Of a stretch of 64,000 nt of DNA, positions 10,458-20,718 are shown in pieces. Below the pieces are notes generated by a model. It saw nothing but the letters and a program-made list of their open reading frames with translations, did no database searches and had not been told where the DNA came from. The translations under genes were made by a program, and so were the position numbers. Each line of letters opens with the position of its first letter. Within the stretch, counting starts at the first letter, position 1. The stretch covers positions 55,741 to 119,740 of the forward strand of contig NZ_JADCKB010000007.1 in the NCBI RefSeq assembly GCF_014982785.1. Direction: 5' to 3'. Source of the DNA: Ructibacterium gallinarum. GTDB taxonomy: Bacteria > Bacillota > Clostridia > Monoglobales > Monoglobaceae.

Positions 10458-11216
10458 TTAAAGATGATCTGCCAAAAACGGCCGGCATTTTTTCATCAAC
10501 AGCCATGCGACTGCACCACAGACTACGGTAACAATCCAAAACATGCCCTGTATCTGCCAAGTTAAATTTCTGCCATACAGCAATGCTTCCCGATAGCCTT
10601 GCACCAGTATCGCCGCCGGATTCCATACAATAATCCATCGAAAACTTTCTGGCAAGGCCGCCGGGTTCCAAAATACAGGCGTAATCCAGAACCCCAGCTG
10701 TATCAGTACCTTGACTGCGTAAGCAACATCCTTTAAATACACACACCAAAGCGCCAGAATCGTCCCCAGCCCCAAACTCATCGCCGCACCGGCCAAGAAC
10801 CAATAAAGCATCCACAACTGGCCAAGGCAAGGACGAAAGCCCGAAAAACAAAGAATGAGATAAACCAAAAACAAAAATACACCATGGGAAAGCGCCGCCG
10901 AACACACTCGCACCGCAGGCAAAAACTCTGCATGAAACTTTGTTTTCCGAACCAAAAAACGGTAATCATGAAAACACACTGCAGCACCGTTTAAACCGCC
11001 AGAAAGAAAAAACCATGGCGCAATCCCCACCATCAGCCAAAGGGCATAAGGAATGTCATCGACTGCATCACCGCGCAATGCCACAGTATAAACAAACCAA
11101 TAAATCCCCGCTGTAACTAACGGCTCCGCAAGTTCCCACAGCATTCCTAATGCTGACCCGGCATATTTTGCTTTTATATCATGCACTGCAAGGGCAAAGA
11201 TTGTGCTCCAACTCAT
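10458..11216 (-). CDS. ABC-2 type polysaccharide-export permease
   Basis: A 252-residue integral membrane protein with about six hydrophobic segments and the N-terminal layout of the TagG/Wzm/RfbA permeases (a helix ahead of KAKYAGSALGMLWELAEP). The family pairs with an ATPase (Wzt/TagH) to export teichoic acid or O-antigen chains. No ATPase gene lies beside it. It overlaps the end of galU by four bases (ATGA), so it is translationally coupled to the UDP-glucose-making enzyme, which fits export of a glucosylated polymer (inference). Substrate unknown. Confidence 0.85.
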   Translation of the reverse strand: MSWSTIFALAVHDIKAKYAGSALGMLWELAEPLVTAGIYWFVYTVALRGDAVDDIPYALWLMVGIAPWFFLSGGLNGAAVCFHDYRFLVRKTKFHAEFLPAVRVCSAALSHGVFLFLVYLILCFSGFRPCLGQLWMLYWFLAGAAMSLGLGTILALWCVYLKDVAYAVKVLIQLGFWITPVFWNPAALPESFRWIIVWNPAAILVQGYREALLYGRNLTWQIQGMFWIVTVVCGAVAWLLMKKCRPFLADHL

Positions 11217-12085
11217 TTGTTCGTTATTTTCTGTAAATACCGGTAAAATTCATCTTTCAAATCCTCCCGGCGCAGAGCAAATTCCACCGTTGCTTCCAAA
11301 TATCCCAGACGGTCTCCCACATCATAGCGGCGACCCTCAAAATCATAAGCATACATTCCCTGCTCCACAGCAAGAGCTTTAAGCGCATCGGTAAGCTGAA
11401 TCTCACCACCTGCACCCGGTTTGGTCTTCTCAAGATACCCAAAAACTTCCGGCGTAATAATATAACGTCCCAAAATGGCCACATTGCTGGGCGCCTCTTC
11501 TTTTTTTGGTTTTTCTACCATACCCCGGACCTCATACAACCTATCCCCAACCTGTTTACCGTCTACACAGCCGTATTTATGGATATCATCCATAGATACC
11601 GTTTGTACGCCCAGAACCGAAGTGCCGCAGTTTTCATACACCTCCATCAGCTGTCCGATGCAAGGCCTTTCCTCGTTGTAAACCACATCGTCTCCCAACA
11701 GGACTGCAAAAGGCTCATCTCCCACAAAGCTTTTGGCGCAATATATGGCATGTCCCAGTCCCAGTGCCTCCTTCTGCCGGATAGAAACCAAGTTGGCCAG
11801 CTCACCGATCTTGCGGATCTCCTCGGCCATAGCTGATTTTCCGCTGGCCTCCAACGTAAACTCCAGCTCTCTGGACCGGTCAAAATGATCTTCCACCGCT
11901 TTTTTGTACGGACTGGTAATGACGCAAATATCCTCTATGCCCGCACGGACTGCTTCTTCTACAATATACTGAATGGTGGGAGTATCCACGATGGGAAGCA
12001 TCTCTTTGGGCATCGCTTTGGTTGCCGGCAAAAATCTCGTCCCCCAGCCAGCAGCAGGAATAACCGCTTTCTTTATCTTTTTCAT
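11213..12085 (-). CDS. galU: UTP-glucose-1-phosphate uridylyltransferase
   Basis: Makes UDP-glucose from UTP and glucose 1-phosphate for cell-envelope glycans and glycolipids. The 290 residues match GalU/GtaB. The nucleotide-binding signature GWGTRFLPATKAMPKEMLP lies near residues 13-31, with VEKPKKEEAPSN near residue 170. It overlaps ttcA upstream and the ABC-2 permease downstream by four bases each. UDP-glucose would also serve the glucosyltransferase-like protein at 32070-33224. Confidence 0.96.
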   Translation of the reverse strand: MKKIKKAVIPAAGWGTRFLPATKAMPKEMLPIVDTPTIQYIVEEAVRAGIEDICVITSPYKKAVEDHFDRSRELEFTLEASGKSAMAEEIRKIGELANLVSIRQKEALGLGHAIYCAKSFVGDEPFAVLLGDDVVYNEERPCIGQLMEVYENCGTSVLGVQTVSMDDIHKYGCVDGKQVGDRLYEVRGMVEKPKKEEAPSNVAILGRYIITPEVFGYLEKTKPGAGGEIQLTDALKALAVEQGMYAYDFEGRRYDVGDRLGYLEATVEFALRREDLKDEFYRYLQKITNK

Positions 12086-12822
12086 TGTTCTTCTCCTTCT
12101 CTGTTTTTCGCATTTTCCCGGATCCAGCTAGGCAGTCCGGTAGAAATGGCATGCATGATTTTTGTTTTAAAAAACTTGTCCTCTTTGGTTTTCTGAGAAA
12201 TAAACTCCTTCATATCCTGGCGTCTGGAATGTCCATCCATAGGACAAGGGTTATGCACAATGGGCAAAGCCTGCCGCCGGGCATAGCCCTTGATTTCACC
12301 CTCCGGCACATAAACCATGGGCCTTATAACGTGAATGTCCCGCCGTGACAGATAGGTCACAGGAGAAAAGCAGTTGAGCCGCCCTTCATAAAAAAGGGAG
12401 AGAAAAAAGGTTTCCAGAACGTCCTCATTATGGTGTCCCAGCGCCACCTTGTTGCATCCCAATTCCACCGCCAGATCATTCACGCCGCCGCGGCGCATCT
12501 TGGCGCAAAGAGAACAGGGATTGGTTTCCTGCCGCACCTGAAACACTACCTCTGCAATATCCGTTTTGCGAACTACGTATTCAACATCCAAAGACTCGCA
12601 CAACTGCTTCACCCCATCAAAGCTGACCCCGGGATATCCCATATCCAGAGATACCGCCGCAAGCTCAAATTTGTTCGGATAAAATCTGCGAAGCCCCGCC
12701 AGGGCGCAAAGCAATGTCAAGCTGTCTTTGCCGCCAGACACTCCGACAGCAATCCGGTCGCCATCTGCAATCATATGATAATCATCCACTGCCCGGCGAA
12801 CCCGGCTTAAAATTTTCTTCAT
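12082..12822 (-). CDS. ttcA: TtcA-family tRNA 2-thiocytidine biosynthesis protein
   Basis: A PP-loop ATPase of 246 residues. SGGKDS near residues 30-35 is the pyrophosphatase loop that adenylates the tRNA base. The cysteines of CSLCAKMRRG near residue 110 and the later PCPMDGHSRR match the TtcA pattern for Fe-S binding and sulfur transfer to cytidine 32. It starts behind AAAGGA, 10 bases past the lipoprotein stop, and overlaps galU by four bases. TilS is less likely because of the cysteine motifs. The exact modified base is inferred from the family. Confidence 0.85.
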   Translation of the reverse strand: MKKILSRVRRAVDDYHMIADGDRIAVGVSGGKDSLTLLCALAGLRRFYPNKFELAAVSLDMGYPGVSFDGVKQLCESLDVEYVVRKTDIAEVVFQVRQETNPCSLCAKMRRGGVNDLAVELGCNKVALGHHNEDVLETFFLSLFYEGRLNCFSPVTYLSRRDIHVIRPMVYVPEGEIKGYARRQALPIVHNPCPMDGHSRRQDMKEFISQKTKEDKFFKTKIMHAISTGLPSWIRENAKNREGEEQ

Positions 12823-12832
12823 AGCATTCCTT

Positions 12833-13693
12833 TCATCGTCTGTCCGTTACCTGCACCGTTCCGTCTCCAAAAACATGAAGCGTCAAAATTTCCGCATCAT
12901 CTCCACTTCCGCTTTGGATCATCAATTCATAGTATTTATTCCCATCGGCATCATACTTAGCAACCAGTCCATCACCCAGATCACCTTCTAATTGATACTG
13001 GCGGCGGACATATTCCGCTGCCTTTTCCGGTGTGAAATCCGTGTCTGATTTTTTATTTTCCTGTGTATCGTTTTTTTGCTGATCCGAAAGTTCAGACCGA
13101 TACTGCTCCGCTTTCTGACGCTGACCGTCTGTCATATCCGAAGGAAGGCTGTTAAGCCGTTCCTTAGCCTGGTCAAGATACCCACTCTTTATCAATTCAT
13201 GAATCTGCTGAAGTTCCAGATCCGTTTCTTCCCGCCGGGAAAACTCTTCTTCTTTTTCCACAGATAATTTCGATTCTTCCGTCATCTCCGGACGATCGGT
13301 TGCCGGCGGATCGGATTCTTTCGGCTCCTCCGGTACCTCTTCCATGTTTCCACTGTAGACCTTCTGGCGCAAAGCATCAATATCTTCGCCTATGGCATAG
13401 TATTTGTAATTTTCCGGGATTTCCTTCAAAAACGCCTTTGCACTTTCTAAATTCCCCAGCATATAGGCTTCCTGCGCATTCAAATAGCCTGATACGATCT
13501 CAGCGGCGGTCTCTGCCTGCTCATCCCCCTGCTTTGCCGCCGTTTCAAACGCTTCTAAAGCTTCTTCATACTTTCCGGCCTTTACCGCATCATAGCCTTG
13601 CATATAATAATCAGGTTCTTCTTTTTTTCCGCAGCCCGACAAGGCAGCGGCCGCTGCCAAAACAGCCAGCAAAATACAAACCAACCGTTTCAT
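12833..13693 (-). CDS. Lipoprotein with TPR-like N-terminal region
   Basis: The N-terminus is a lipoprotein signal: a short basic start, a hydrophobic run and the lipobox LSGC near residues 18-21, so it should be lipid-anchored outside the membrane. Residues about 28-100 look like helical tetratricopeptide repeats. A charged Glu/Ser/Lys-rich stretch follows to about 215, then a compact C-terminal domain of about 60 residues with Tyr- and Gly-rich strands. The ATG at 13693 sits behind GGAGGG. It lies between gyrA and ttcA. Function unknown. Confidence 0.8.
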   Translation of the reverse strand: MKRLVCILLAVLAAAAALSGCGKKEEPDYYMQGYDAVKAGKYEEALEAFETAAKQGDEQAETAAEIVSGYLNAQEAYMLGNLESAKAFLKEIPENYKYYAIGEDIDALRQKVYSGNMEEVPEEPKESDPPATDRPEMTEESKLSVEKEEEFSRREETDLELQQIHELIKSGYLDQAKERLNSLPSDMTDGQRQKAEQYRSELSDQQKNDTQENKKSDTDFTPEKAAEYVRRQYQLEGDLGDGLVAKYDADGNKYYELMIQSGSGDDAEILTLHVFGDGTVQVTDRR

Positions 13694-13709
13694 CACCGCT
13701 TACCCTCCA

Positions 13710-16202
13710 TTATTCCTGCTCTGTCACGGATTCTGCTGCCTCCGGTTCAGCGGCATCCTCATCGTCCTGCTCTTTTTCCACACGGGCAACTGTCACCACG
13801 CTGACACCATCTGCCAGTCTCATAAGACGCACACCACGAGTTACACGCCCGTATGTACTGATTTCTTCCGTATCCATACGAATAATTATGCCCTCTGAGG
13901 TAATCAAAATAACATCATCCTCTGGCGAAACCACTTTGATTCCTGCCACAGCGCCGGTCACATCGTTAATCTTGTAAGTAGAACATCCTTTACCGCCGCG
14001 GGTTTGGCATTTATACTCTGAAAGCTCCGTTTTCTTGCCGTACCCCTTTTCGCTGACCACCAGCATTTTTCCGTCTTCCCGGAAAATACTCATGCCAACC
14101 ACATAATCGCCGTCTTCCAGGTCAATGGCACGGACACCGCGGGATACACGGCCCATGCACCGGACATCACTTTCATGGAACCGGATCATTTTGCCCATAT
14201 GACTGCCAATAAACAGATCCTTAGTACCGTCTGTCAACTTGACGCGAATCAGTTCGTCTCCCTCATCCAGATGAATGGCAATCTTGCCGCCCTTGGGCGC
14301 ATTCTTATATTCCATCAAATCTGTCTTTTTGATGACGCCGCCCCTGGTACACATAACAAGATATTTGCCTTCTTCGTACTCCTTAACCGGAATCACAGCC
14401 GAAATGGTTTCCCCCGGCTCCAGCGCCAAAAGGTTGACCACCGCAGTGCCCTTCGCTGTACGGCTGCCCTCCGGAATCTCATATGCCTTAATCCGGTACA
14501 TTCTTCCCGTATTGGTAAAGAACATAATATGGGCATGGGTGGAAGATACAAACATAGTGGAAACAAAATCCTCCTCCTTGGTCTGAAGTCCGATGATTCC
14601 TTTTCCTCCCCGCCGCTGGCTCTTATAAGTATCTGCGGCCAAACGTTTGATATATCCCTGATGGGTCAAAGTGATCACATTATCTTCTTCCTCAATCAGA
14701 TCCTCAATATCAATATCATCTGCCACCGGCTCAATGGTAGTACGCCGCGCATCGCCAAACTTATCTCGGATTGCGCCGATTTCTTCCTTGATAATATCAA
14801 GCACCATCTGCTCGCTGCCCAAAATCTCGGTCAGGTGTGCGATCAACGCTTTTACCTCGTGGTATTCATTTTCGATCTTTTCTCTTTCCAAACCGGATAG
14901 GCGGGCAAGACGCATATCCAAAATCGCCTGAGCCTGCACATCGGTAAATCCAAAACGCTCAATCAATTTTTCCTTAGCATCATTATAGCTGGACCGGATA
15001 ATGCTGATTACCTCATCAATATGGTCAAGAGCCAGATTCAATCCTTCCAGAATATGTGCCCGCGCCTCCGCTTTCTTCTTATCAAACCGGGTTCTGCGCA
15101 CAATGACGTCTTTCTGGAAATCCAGATACTGCACCAAAACTTCCTTCAGGTTTAATACTTTTGGATCGGTCAGATTCACTAGCGCAAGCATGATCACACT
15201 AAAAGTATCTTCCATCTGGGTATATTTATACAATTGATTCAAAATAATGGTGGCATTGGCATCCCGTTTCAATTCAATTACAATTCGCATACCATCACGA
15301 TCCGACTCATCCCGCAGATCAGATATTCCTTCCACCCGCTTATCATGCACCAATTCTGCAATCTTCTCAATCAACCGGGCTTTATTGACCGCATATGGAA
15401 TTTCCGTCACAATAATACGCTGACGGTTATCCTTCCAGTCTTCTATGTTTGCCCGGGCACGAACCCGCAGTTTGCCGCGGCCGGTATGGTATGCGGCACG
15501 AATACCGCTGACACCCATAATCTGTCCGCCGGTTGGAAAGTCTGGTCCAGGGATATATTCCATCAATTCATCAATGGATATTTCCGGATTGTCGATCAAT
15601 GCGATAATACCGTTCACCACCTCCGTCAAATTGTGAGGGGGAATATTCGTCGCCATACCCACCGCAATACCATTTGAACCATTGACCAGCAAATGCGGAA
15701 ACCGAGAGGGAAGCACAACAGGTTCCTTCCGGCTTTCGTCAAAGTTCGGCATAAAGTCAACCGTATCTTTTTCAATATCCGTCAGCATATGCATAGCCAG
15801 CTTTGACATTCTGGCCTCTGTATAACGATAGGCAGCGGCGCCATCACCGTCTACGGAACCAAAGTTACCATGGCCATCTACCATGGGATAGCGCAGAGAA
15901 AAATCTTGCGCCATACGTACCAAAGCATCATAAACCGACGAATCACCATGCGGATGATACCGTCCCAACACGTTACCTACGGTTGCCGCACACTTTTTAT
16001 AAGCCTTGTCCGGTGTGATACCGTCTTCATACATGGCATACAAAATCCGGCGGTGTACCGGTTTTAGGCCGTCACGTACATCCGGCAAGGCCCTGCCTAC
16101 AATAACAGACATGGCATAGTCAATATACGATTTTTTCATCTCGCTGTTGATTTCTACAGGTATGATCTTCAGCTTGGATGCGTCAAATAATTCTTCTGCC
16201 AT
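13710..16202 (-). CDS. gyrA: DNA gyrase subunit A
   Basis: Subunit A of gyrase cuts and rejoins DNA during negative supercoiling. I start it at the ATG at 16202 (830 residues), because GAAGGAG lies just upstream, rather than at the ATG at 16223. The quinolone-pocket region reads GDSSVYD, with Ser and Asp at the positions usually changed in resistance, so it looks wild type there. The catalytic Tyr lies in YRYTEARMS, and the GyrA box QRRGGKG that separates gyrase from topoisomerase IV is present near residue 540. A short acidic tail ends the protein. gyrB is not in the window. Confidence 0.97.
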   Translation of the reverse strand: MAEELFDASKLKIIPVEINSEMKKSYIDYAMSVIVGRALPDVRDGLKPVHRRILYAMYEDGITPDKAYKKCAATVGNVLGRYHPHGDSSVYDALVRMAQDFSLRYPMVDGHGNFGSVDGDGAAAYRYTEARMSKLAMHMLTDIEKDTVDFMPNFDESRKEPVVLPSRFPHLLVNGSNGIAVGMATNIPPHNLTEVVNGIIALIDNPEISIDELMEYIPGPDFPTGGQIMGVSGIRAAYHTGRGKLRVRARANIEDWKDNRQRIIVTEIPYAVNKARLIEKIAELVHDKRVEGISDLRDESDRDGMRIVIELKRDANATIILNQLYKYTQMEDTFSVIMLALVNLTDPKVLNLKEVLVQYLDFQKDVIVRRTRFDKKKAEARAHILEGLNLALDHIDEVISIIRSSYNDAKEKLIERFGFTDVQAQAILDMRLARLSGLEREKIENEYHEVKALIAHLTEILGSEQMVLDIIKEEIGAIRDKFGDARRTTIEPVADDIDIEDLIEEEDNVITLTHQGYIKRLAADTYKSQRRGGKGIIGLQTKEEDFVSTMFVSSTHAHIMFFTNTGRMYRIKAYEIPEGSRTAKGTAVVNLLALEPGETISAVIPVKEYEEGKYLVMCTRGGVIKKTDLMEYKNAPKGGKIAIHLDEGDELIRVKLTDGTKDLFIGSHMGKMIRFHESDVRCMGRVSRGVRAIDLEDGDYVVGMSIFREDGKMLVVSEKGYGKKTELSEYKCQTRGGKGCSTYKINDVTGAVAGIKVVSPEDDVILITSEGIIIRMDTEEISTYGRVTRGVRLMRLADGVSVVTVARVEKEQDDEDAAEPEAAESVTEQE

Positions 16203-16356
16203 TTTGCACTCTCCTTCTTCCATTGCTTTCTTCTGCTATTTCACAAAAAGTCTTACCTTTAATAATTCGCCATCGAATATGGATTTCCTCTTTAAAAGCC
16301 AAAAAAACCTTTAATTTTTTATTTTCTCATCCTTTTTTCCTTTTTGGTAACAGAAA

Positions 16357-16387
16357 AATCCGTTCTGGCTATCTGCCAAAACGGATT
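16357..16387 (-). terminator. Terminator of fucA
   Basis: The arms AATCCGTT (16357-16364) and AACGGATT (16380-16387), extended by TGGC/GCCA, are followed on the minus strand by TTTTTC. The 200 bases between it and gyrA hold only the gyrA leader; no strong gyrA promoter is visible. Confidence 0.75.
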
Positions 16388-16408
16388 ATATCTTTTTAAC
16401 AAACCATC

Positions 16409-17101
16409 TTATTGCTCCGTATTATACTTTTTATATCCCGGATGCTTTCCTGTCACGCCATATCCAGCCCGCATACTGATCAGCCGGTCAATATTCTCTT
16501 TGGAAATTTCCTTTGCGCCGCCCAGCAGATGTGCATACATGCTGATTTTTGCAAACAGCTCCAAAGTTTCCATACGGTAATAAGCCGTAATGGCGTCTGC
16601 TCCCACAGTCAGAGCGCCATGGTTCATCAGCAATACGGCATCATGCTCGCCCAGATACGGGGCAATGGCATCCGGAACCTCATAGGTAGAGGGTGTGCCG
16701 TAAGGCGTTACAGGAATGGAACCCAAAGCGATGACGGTCTCAATCATGGAATATTCATCCAGTGCCTTATGTGCCACCGCAAAGCCGGTGGCTACCGGCG
16801 GATGGGCGTGTACCACCGCACCCACGTCTTCCCGCTCCTGATAACAGCGCAGGTGCATTTTGATTTCCGAAGACGGACGAAACCCCTCCAAAGCCTCCAG
16901 TACATTTCCCTCACTATCAATGCGGACCAGTTTCTCGGGAGTGATAAAGCTTTTACTGATACCAGTTGGGGTAGCCATAAAACTGCCATCTTGCAGCTTG
17001 ACTGAAACGTTCCCGTCATTGGCCGCCACCCAGCCAAGCTGCCACATCTTATGGCAGATATCGCAAATCTGCTCTCTGATTTCTGCGTAACTTAATTCCA
17101 T
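16409..17101 (-). CDS. fucA: L-fuculose-phosphate aldolase (class II aldolase/adducin family)
   Basis: A zinc aldolase of 230 residues. Zinc ligands are visible in HAHPPVATGF near residues 98-107 and NHGALTVG near residues 160-167; SSEIKMHL near residue 78 supplies the active-site Glu. With fucI upstream the likely reaction is cleavage of L-fuculose 1-phosphate to dihydroxyacetone phosphate and L-lactaldehyde. Related aldolases act on ribulose or rhamnulose phosphate, so the substrate rests on context. No fuculokinase gene is nearby. Between fucI and fucA lies a hairpin that may lower fucA expression. Confidence 0.88.
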   Translation of the reverse strand: MELSYAEIREQICDICHKMWQLGWVAANDGNVSVKLQDGSFMATPTGISKSFITPEKLVRIDSEGNVLEALEGFRPSSEIKMHLRCYQEREDVGAVVHAHPPVATGFAVAHKALDEYSMIETVIALGSIPVTPYGTPSTYEVPDAIAPYLGEHDAVLLMNHGALTVGADAITAYYRMETLELFAKISMYAHLLGGAKEISKENIDRLISMRAGYGVTGKHPGYKKYNTEQ

Positions 17102-17143
17102 CTTATATTTGTTCCTTTCTAAAAATATAGTTCGATCCAGAAA

Positions 17144-17170
17144 ATACGCCGAGAAACAATCCCGGCGTAT
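17144..17170 (-). terminator. Hairpin between fucI and fucA
   Basis: Eight-base arms ATACGCCG and CGGCGTAT form a stem, with TTTTC on the minus side. It could be a partial terminator that lets some transcripts continue into fucA, or an mRNA stabiliser at the fucI 3' end. Confidence 0.5.
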
Positions 17171-17179
17171 GGTTTTTAT

Positions 17180-18976
17180 TTACCGTTTGAAAAATGGGCC
17201 ATATGCGGCACAGGCACGGTAGTCCTGCCCCTCTTTATCCATCCCGAACGCATTCCATGCAGCCGGCCGGAAGATCTGATCCTCTGGCACGTTATGCATG
17301 CTAACTGGAATCCGCAGCATAGAGCACAAGGTGATCAAATCCGCACCAATGTGACCATAGCTGATGGCGCCATGATTGGCTCCCCAGTTATTCATCACAT
17401 CATAGGCAGTCTTAAATGCGCCTTTTCCGGTGGTTCTGGGCGCAAACCAGGTACACGGCCAAGTGTAGTCCGTTCTCTTCCAAAGTTTATCGGAAACCTC
17501 CTCCGGGAGCTTCACCGTCCAGCCCTCTGCAATCTGCAGCATAGGGCCAAGACCCTTAACCAGATTCAATCTGATCATGGTACAAGGCATCTGGGCATCG
17601 GTCACAAACCGGGAAGAAAATCCACCGCCGCGGAAATAACCACAGTCTGCATAGTTCCAGGTAGTTGCGTCCATAATGGCTTTTTGATCCTTTTCCGTAA
17701 CCTCAAACCAGGGCTTCATCACCGCATTGCCCTCTTCATCCTTTGCTTCACCGCAGGCATCCAGACAGGCCGCACCGGAATTAATCAAATGGATAAATCC
17801 ACCAGCTTCTTTTGCAATTCCCTCGATTTCATAACCGGTGGCTTTCTTAACCGCCTCCGGGCTCCAATATGTACGCACATCCGCAAAAATCTGCGCGCGG
17901 TTGGTTAAAAGCTTCATAAACATCATTCCCAGGCCGTTGAGCACATCGTTCTCAGTAGCCAGCACATACGGCTCACGAGCGCCGTTCCAGTCAAAGGAAG
18001 TATTGAGCAGGGCCTCTGCAAAGTCGCAGTTTGGATAAAAATCGGTCCACTGCCGTTGTCCCTGGAAACCAGCTGCCAGCGCATTGTGTCCCACCATTTC
18101 TTCCTCACAGCCAGCGGGAAGATTGGGATTTCCGTTCATCAAATCTTTGATGATGCACATCATCTTGACCACGAACTCCCAGTCTTTTTCTTTCTGCTCC
18201 GGTGTTTTTCTCAAATTTTCCGGATTCTTGTCAAAGCCTTCTTTGCAGTTTGTCTTGGTCCAGGCCAAAGCCTTTTCATACTCAGCCTTGTCATAGATTC
18301 CCTCGGTCATTCTCCGGATAATTTCCACCTCATCCACCGATTCTACCCGCATGCCCAGGTAATCCTCAATAAAAGCAGGATCAATAATAGATCCACCGAT
18401 TCCCATACAAATCGAACCGATCTGCAAATAGGATTTTCCACGCATGGTAGCCACAGCAACCGCCGCACGGCCAAAGCGCAGTAATTTTTCCTGTACATCT
18501 TCAGGAATTTCCGTGTCGTCTGCTTCTTTGACATCATGCCCATAAATACCAAATGCCGGAAGTCCTTTCTGGGCATGGGTTGCCAGTACAGACGCAAGGT
18601 ATACCGCACCAGGACGCTCTGTTCCGTTAAAGCCCCAAACCGCTTTGATGGTATTGGGATCCATATCCATGGTCTCTGCACCATAACACCAGCAGGGCGT
18701 TACCGTCAGGGTGATCCCAACCCCTGCTTTTCTAAATTTTTCTTCACAGGCCGCAGCTTCTCCCACCCGTCCGATGGTAGTATCGGCAATAACCACCTTG
18801 ACCGGTTCGCCGTTTGAATATCGCAGATTTTCCTCAAACAGCTTTGCCGCTGATTTTGCCATGTTCATGGTCTGATCCTCTAAGGATTCACGGATCTTCA
18901 TAGCGCCCCGACGTCCGTCAATGGTAGGACGGATACCAATCACCGGATAGTCGCCAACGTATCTGTTTTTTGCCAT
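17180..18976 (-). CDS. fucI: L-fucose isomerase
   Basis: Interconverts L-fucose and L-fuculose (and often D-arabinose/D-ribulose) using manganese. I place the start at the ATG at 18976, behind GGAGG, giving 598 residues. The opening [17 protein letters not shown] and the segment [14 protein letters not shown] near residue 110 are typical of FucI. It is the first gene of the fucI-fucA unit, divergent from an AraC regulator. No fucose transporter or kinase lies nearby, so the pathway must be completed elsewhere. Confidence 0.95.
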   Translation of the reverse strand: MAKNRYVGDYPVIGIRPTIDGRRGAMKIRESLEDQTMNMAKSAAKLFEENLRYSNGEPVKVVIADTTIGRVGEAAACEEKFRKAGVGITLTVTPCWCYGAETMDMDPNTIKAVWGFNGTERPGAVYLASVLATHAQKGLPAFGIYGHDVKEADDTEIPEDVQEKLLRFGRAAVAVATMRGKSYLQIGSICMGIGGSIIDPAFIEDYLGMRVESVDEVEIIRRMTEGIYDKAEYEKALAWTKTNCKEGFDKNPENLRKTPEQKEKDWEFVVKMMCIIKDLMNGNPNLPAGCEEEMVGHNALAAGFQGQRQWTDFYPNCDFAEALLNTSFDWNGAREPYVLATENDVLNGLGMMFMKLLTNRAQIFADVRTYWSPEAVKKATGYEIEGIAKEAGGFIHLINSGAACLDACGEAKDEEGNAVMKPWFEVTEKDQKAIMDATTWNYADCGYFRGGGFSSRFVTDAQMPCTMIRLNLVKGLGPMLQIAEGWTVKLPEEVSDKLWKRTDYTWPCTWFAPRTTGKGAFKTAYDVMNNWGANHGAISYGHIGADLITLCSMLRIPVSMHNVPEDQIFRPAAWNAFGMDKEGQDYRACAAYGPFFKR

Positions 18977-19039
18977 ATCTATTTCCTCCGTTTCTTTAAG
19001 CGCATCCTGCGCCAAATTACATGATATTTTTACACTTAT

Positions 19040-19078
19040 ATTATAACGGTTGACATTTTTGTTTTCTCATGCTATTAT
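19040..19078. promoter_or_regulatory. Overlapping divergent promoters of fucI and its AraC regulator
   Basis: On the plus strand: TTGACA (19050-19055), 17 bases, TATTAT (19073-19078). On the minus strand a TATAAT (19045-19040) for fucI abuts the plus-strand -35, with a weak -35 about 17 bases further up. RNA polymerase could not occupy both promoters at once. A weak fucI -35 suits activation by the AraC protein. Confidence 0.65.
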
Positions 19079-19121
19079 CATTAAAAATAGTAAAATATTC
19101 ACCTTTTACGGAGGTGTATCT

Positions 19122-19976
19122 ATGCGATACCTGGAATATAAAGAGACGCTGCAGCGAGGCAGCGTCGGTTTTCCTTTTGCATATTATCATATAACCCCAT
19201 CACATCCCCGGTATACCATGCCGCCTCACTGGCACGATGAATGCGAACTCATCCGAATCCAGGAGGGCACATTTACATTAATGGTCAACCGTGACATCTT
19301 TTCTTTGCACGCCGGGGATACGGCTTTTATCAACAGCGGATTTTTACATAGCGGTATTCCGGAAGACTGCCGTTATGAATGTATCGTATTTGACCTTGAT
19401 TATTATTTAAAAAACCACCAATATACACCCGAAAATCTCTCGACCCTGCTCAGCCAACAAAAGTTAATCCGCACTTTTTTTCCAGCGTCCATGACCGAAT
19501 TTCAAGAGATCTTCCGCACTATGGTGCACGCACTCAGCCGACACCAAACCGGCTATACGCTAATAACCGAAGGCGCGCTGTATCACTTTTTGGGGCTTTT
19601 GCTGCGCCGGGATTATTTAGTAGAAAACCCGGGCAGAGGAGCTACCCATTCCAAAAAATTCAGAGAATGCAAAACCATACTGAACTATATTGCCCTGCAT
19701 TATACCGAACCAATCACTTTAAAGGAAATGGCGGAATGCGTCCATATGAATCCTAATTATTTCTGCCGTTTTTTTCGAGAAATGACCCACCAATCCCCCA
19801 TTGCCTACCTGAATTATTACCGAATTGAATGCGCTTGTGAAAAACTCTGTATGTCCAACGCCCGCGTTCTGGATATTGCACTGGACTGCGGCTTCAGCGA
19901 TGTCAATTATTTTATTAAGGTCTTTAAAAAGTATAAAAATATGACACCCCTACAGTATCTGAAACAGCATGCCTGA
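19122..19976 (+). CDS. AraC-family transcriptional regulator of the fuc genes
   Basis: 284 residues from the ATG at 19122, behind GGAGGTG. The N-terminal half is a cupin sensor (PPHWHDECELIRIQEG near residues 28-43); the last 100 residues hold two helix-turn-helix units (ITLKEMAECVHMNPNYFCRF, then LDIALDCGFSDVNYFIKVFK). It is divergent from fucI with overlapping promoters, so it most likely activates fucI-fucA in response to fucose or a product (inference). Its stop codon touches the end of a decayed gene on the other strand. Confidence 0.9.
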   Translation: MRYLEYKETLQRGSVGFPFAYYHITPSHPRYTMPPHWHDECELIRIQEGTFTLMVNRDIFSLHAGDTAFINSGFLHSGIPEDCRYECIVFDLDYYLKNHQYTPENLSTLLSQQKLIRTFFPASMTEFQEIFRTMVHALSRHQTGYTLITEGALYHFLGLLLRRDYLVENPGRGATHSKKFRECKTILNYIALHYTEPITLKEMAECVHMNPNYFCRFFREMTHQSPIAYLNYYRIECACEKLCMSNARVLDIALDCGFSDVNYFIKVFKKYKNMTPLQYLKQHA

Positions 19977-20453
19977 TCAGTACTGTCCCAATTCCATAGC
20001 ACGGTCCATGCAATAACGGTACGTATCATAGGTAACATTTTCCAGAATGGAATGATCACTATGCAGGATATACCGGTATCCCTCTTTTAAGATGAGGATT
20101 TTTGCCTCCAGCTCCCGATCAATCACATCTTTGTCGCTACTATATAAAGTCTGCACATCAATTCCCCCATCAGCGAAAGCTTACCGCCATATTGTTTATA
20201 AATCCGGATGGGATCCATATCCGCCTTGCCTTCCATCACCTGCAAACAATCAATACCTGTCTCAACCATATACGGCAGCAAAGGCTCTACAAAGCCACAG
20301 AAATGCATAATAACTGCGCCCTAAACTATGATGCCGCCGAAAAACAACGCCATTCCCATCTTTTATGGTTATCATTTCTTCGGTTTCCGCCACAATTTTC
20401 GGCTCAAAGTCCTAACCTGCAGATAAATGAAAGGCCCAAAATTCATCCATATC
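19977..20453 (-). pseudogene. Remnant of a uroporphyrinogen-decarboxylase-like (MtaA/CmuA fold) gene
   Basis: Conceptual translation of the minus strand gives family pieces in three frames. From 20453: DEFWAFHLSAG, a stop at 20414-20412, then EEMITIKDGNGVVFRRHHSLG. After a junction near 20325 the frame changes to HFCGFVEPLLPYMVETGID, then GGKLSLMG. A one-base loss in a run of five G near 20166 shifts to LYSSDKDVIDRELEAK and YILHSDHSI, ending LGQY and a stop at 19977. The whole middle of the protein is missing. The stop, internal deletion and frameshift together mean a dead gene. It belonged to the URO-D-like methyltransferase group, not haem synthesis. Confidence 0.8.
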
Positions 20454-20543
20454 AAACGAAAAAAAATACTGACAAACGGTTCATCTGCTTTTGCCAGGTC
20501 GCGTTCTGCCCACTTTTTTGTGTATCATTCCAGAAATCTTCAT

Positions 20544-20663
20544 ATGCAAAATATTCAACTAGCGGAACAGCTCTACTTAAGCAGAAGTCATTTTCAAAAG
20601 CTTTTCAGAGACTGTATCGGCATGACGCCAAGCAGATACCACGCCCAATACCGAAACAAATAA
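20544..20663 (+). pseudogene. C-terminal fragment of an AraC-family regulator
   Basis: The plus strand encodes AEQLYLSRSHFQKLFRDC and GMTPSRYHAQYR, the second helix-turn-helix of an AraC protein. Upstream sequence in all three frames shows no intact sensor domain or first helix. It is best read as the decayed regulator of the decayed URO-D-like gene beside it. Confidence 0.7.
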
Positions 20664-20682
20664 GAAACGATTTTGCACCACA

Positions 20683-20716
20683 AAAATGCTGCACCGCAAA
20701 AGCAGTACAGCATTTT
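20683..20716 (-). terminator. Terminator after the NapH-like gene
   Basis: Arms AAAATGCTG (20683-20691) and CAGCATTTT (20708-20716). The minus strand continues with T-rich sequence, and the plus side is also T-rich, so it probably works both ways. Confidence 0.7.
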
Positions 20717-20718
20717 CA

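Noticed and set aside
10315..10905. A 196-residue minus-strand open frame overlapping the permease gene
   Set aside because: Out-of-frame shadow of a hydrophobic gene; Trp/Phe/Cys-rich nonsense.
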